Below are positions 62,883-64,000 of a stretch of 64,000 nucleotides of DNA, in pieces. This DNA is from Acidobacteriota bacterium. Lineage in GTDB: Bacteria; Acidobacteriota; Terriglobia; Terriglobales; Acidobacteriaceae. Each line of letters begins with the position of its first letter. Position 1 is the stretch's first letter. The position numbers and the translations under genes are program-made. The stretch is from positions 1-64,000 of the forward strand of contig PJLO01000009.1 of assembly GCA_003010405.1 (NCBI GenBank). The letters run 5' to 3'. The notes below the pieces were generated by a model that had not been told where the DNA came from, did no database searches, and was given only the letters and a program-made list of their open reading frames with translations.

Positions 62883-64000
62883 ATGCCTGAGATTGAGCAA
62901 GACAGTTTAGCGACGATGAGAGAATCTGGCCTGAAGCGTTTCGGCAACGATAGCGTCACTGAGCGCGAACTGTCTGTTACTGAAATCTCCCGAACGATAT
63001 TCAAACATAAGCTGCTCATCCTGTTAACGGCCCTTACTGTCTTCGGCATCATTACATTGCGTACGCTGACGATGACACCCGTTTACGAAAGCGCGGTGCG
63101 TCTGCAAGTCGATCCCAGCCGCTCGTCCAGCCTCGGTTTGGATGAGATGATCAGCCAGAAACTCGGGGGCAGTGATGACATAAACAGCGTCCTGCAAACC
63201 GAGGTCAAGGTGATCCAAAGCGACACCGTGGCGATGCGCGTGATAGACAGTCTGGAACTTGCCAAGCGGCCTGCATTTGCAGGCAAGTATGCAGCCAGCG
63301 CGAAACTTACAAATCCCTCGGCAATGCCCCCGGCTGACCGGCAACGTTTGGTCAGTGCATTCAAACAATCGCTGAGCGTAAGAGTTTTACCCAACACTCA
63401 GATCGTCGAAGTCCTTTTCCGTTGTACCGATCCAAAGCTCGCAACTGATGTGGCCAACGCGGTGGTTGAGAAGTACATGCAGCATACGCTCCAGACGCGC
63501 TATGAAGGGACAGTACAAGTATCGAACTGGCTCTCGAAGCAGATGGACGACCTGCAGACCAGAGCTACGCAGTCTCAACAAAGGCTCTCAGAGTTTCAGA
63601 TGAAGAACAACATGATCGGGGCAGACGAGAACGACAACATCACGGTCGATCGGCTCAAGCTCCTGAACCAGCAGCTCACGGAAGCCGAGGCGGACCGAAT
63701 CGTAAAGGAAGCCCGGCATCGTCTGGCCGCAACTCGAAATCCAGAACTGCTCGGAACCGTCGATCCGAACCTGCAGACATTGCGTACGCAGGAAGCGGAT
63801 CTGAAGGCACAGTTGGCGCAAGTAAGCGCCAAATACGGGAACGGATATCCCAAACTGCGCGAATTGCAGACGCAGCTGAGCAAACTCAATGCGGCCATTG
63901 CCGATGAAGTCGCCAATGTCGGCAGGCGCATGGAAACCGAGTATCAGTCGGCAGCTAAGACGGAAGCGGCCTTGCGTAACCAGTTCAATAAACAAAAAGA
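62883..64000 (+). CDS. Wzz/Wzc-type polysaccharide chain-length protein (5' part; runs past window end)
   Basis: The frame is open from the ATG at 62883 (GGAG about 9-12 bases upstream) to the right edge, about 372 residues. The N-terminal cytoplasmic part is polar. A membrane helix lies at about 44-63 (LLILLTALTVFGIITLRTL). The Wzz domain follows (TPVYESAVRLQVDP, DDINSVLQTEVKVIQSDTVA), then long coiled-coil segments (about 215-360) with the pattern VSNWLSKQMDDLQTRATQSQ. The missing C-terminus may carry a second helix and a BY-kinase domain. It would partner the Wza-type exporter and be regulated by the CpsB-type phosphatase. Confidence 0.85.
   Translation, partial: MPEIEQDSLATMRESGLKRFGNDSVTERELSVTEISRTIFKHKLLILLTALTVFGIITLRTLTMTPVYESAVRLQVDPSRSSSLGLDEMISQKLGGSDDINSVLQTEVKVIQSDTVAMRVIDSLELAKRPAFAGKYAASAKLTNPSAMPPADRQRLVSAFKQSLSVRVLPNTQIVEVLFRCTDPKLATDVANAVVEKYMQHTLQTRYEGTVQVSNWLSKQMDDLQTRATQSQQRLSEFQMKNNMIGADENDNITVDRLKLLNQQLTEAEADRIVKEARHRLAATRNPELLGTVDPNLQTLRTQEADLKAQLAQVSAKYGNGYPKLRELQTQLSKLNAAIADEVANVGRRMETEYQSAAKTEAALRNQFNKQK

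Noticed and set aside
1..64000. tRNA, rRNA, CRISPR array, insertion sequence or transposon
   Set aside because: None was recognised when reading through the intergenic regions; no transposase or regularly spaced repeat array is present.

Overview
The window reads as a chromosomal segment of a soil-type Acidobacteriota (Terriglobia-like) bacterium. This is inferred from gene content: a VWFA protein of the acidobacterial TIGR03436 type, a secreted protein with choice-of-anchor-D-like repeats and a beta-helix start, a secreted collagen-tail protein, a gram-negative pilMNOPQ set, and an RNase E/G with a very large insertion. GC looks to be in the mid-50s percent by eye. I see no tRNA, rRNA, CRISPR array, insertion sequence or prophage. 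Coding density is high and most genes sit in tight operons with 1-8 bp overlaps.

Layout. 1-1204: 5' part of a repeat-bearing secreted protein (minus). 1443-5876: plus-strand exopolysaccharide (EPS) operon with two GT4 glycosyltransferases, a GIPC-transferase-like protein and a Wza-type export protein. 5951-10479: convergent minus-strand EPS operon read from a NusG-family antiterminator through a PglF-type dehydratase, a DegT aminotransferase and a PglC-like phosphoglycosyltransferase. 10768-28014: housekeeping and metabolism, with DAHP synthase, hybrid cluster protein, a LemA/DUF2207 pair, FabI, TsaE, NnrE-NnrD, a K+ channel, two APC amino-acid permeases, ThiE, AccC, AccB and an M24 peptidase. 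28202-29581: secreted collagen-tail protein. 29684-35494: type IV pilus operon (HTH gene, pilM, N, O, P-like, Q). 35969-46146: cell-shape cluster mreB, mreC, mreD, mrdA, rodA, followed by the RNase E/G gene. 46615-52158: aldehyde dehydrogenase, aminotransferase, a HAD phosphatase with a small membrane protein, and the VWFA protein. 52229-64000: a second large EPS region with a phosphoglycosyltransferase, a WcaI-like GT4, UDP-xylose synthase, UDP-glucose dehydrogenase, Gmd, Fcl, a CpsB-type phosphatase, a second NusG-family antiterminator, a TetR regulator, and a Wzz/Wzc-like chain-length protein cut by the window end.

The two EPS regions together supply precursors (UDP-glucuronate to UDP-xylose; GDP-mannose to GDP-fucose; a 4-amino-4,6-dideoxy sugar), two lipid-carrier initiating transferases, glycosyltransferases, an outer-membrane export protein, a chain-length protein and a phosphatase. 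Each region has its own NusG paralogue as first gene of an EPS operon, which suggests dedicated processive antitermination. The most unusual items are the roughly 600-residue disordered insertion inside the S1 domain of the RNase E/G protein, which carries a duplicated ten-residue motif kept identical despite synonymous divergence, and a 54-residue membrane-protein gene at 60705-60869 with its own Shine-Dalgarno and terminator.
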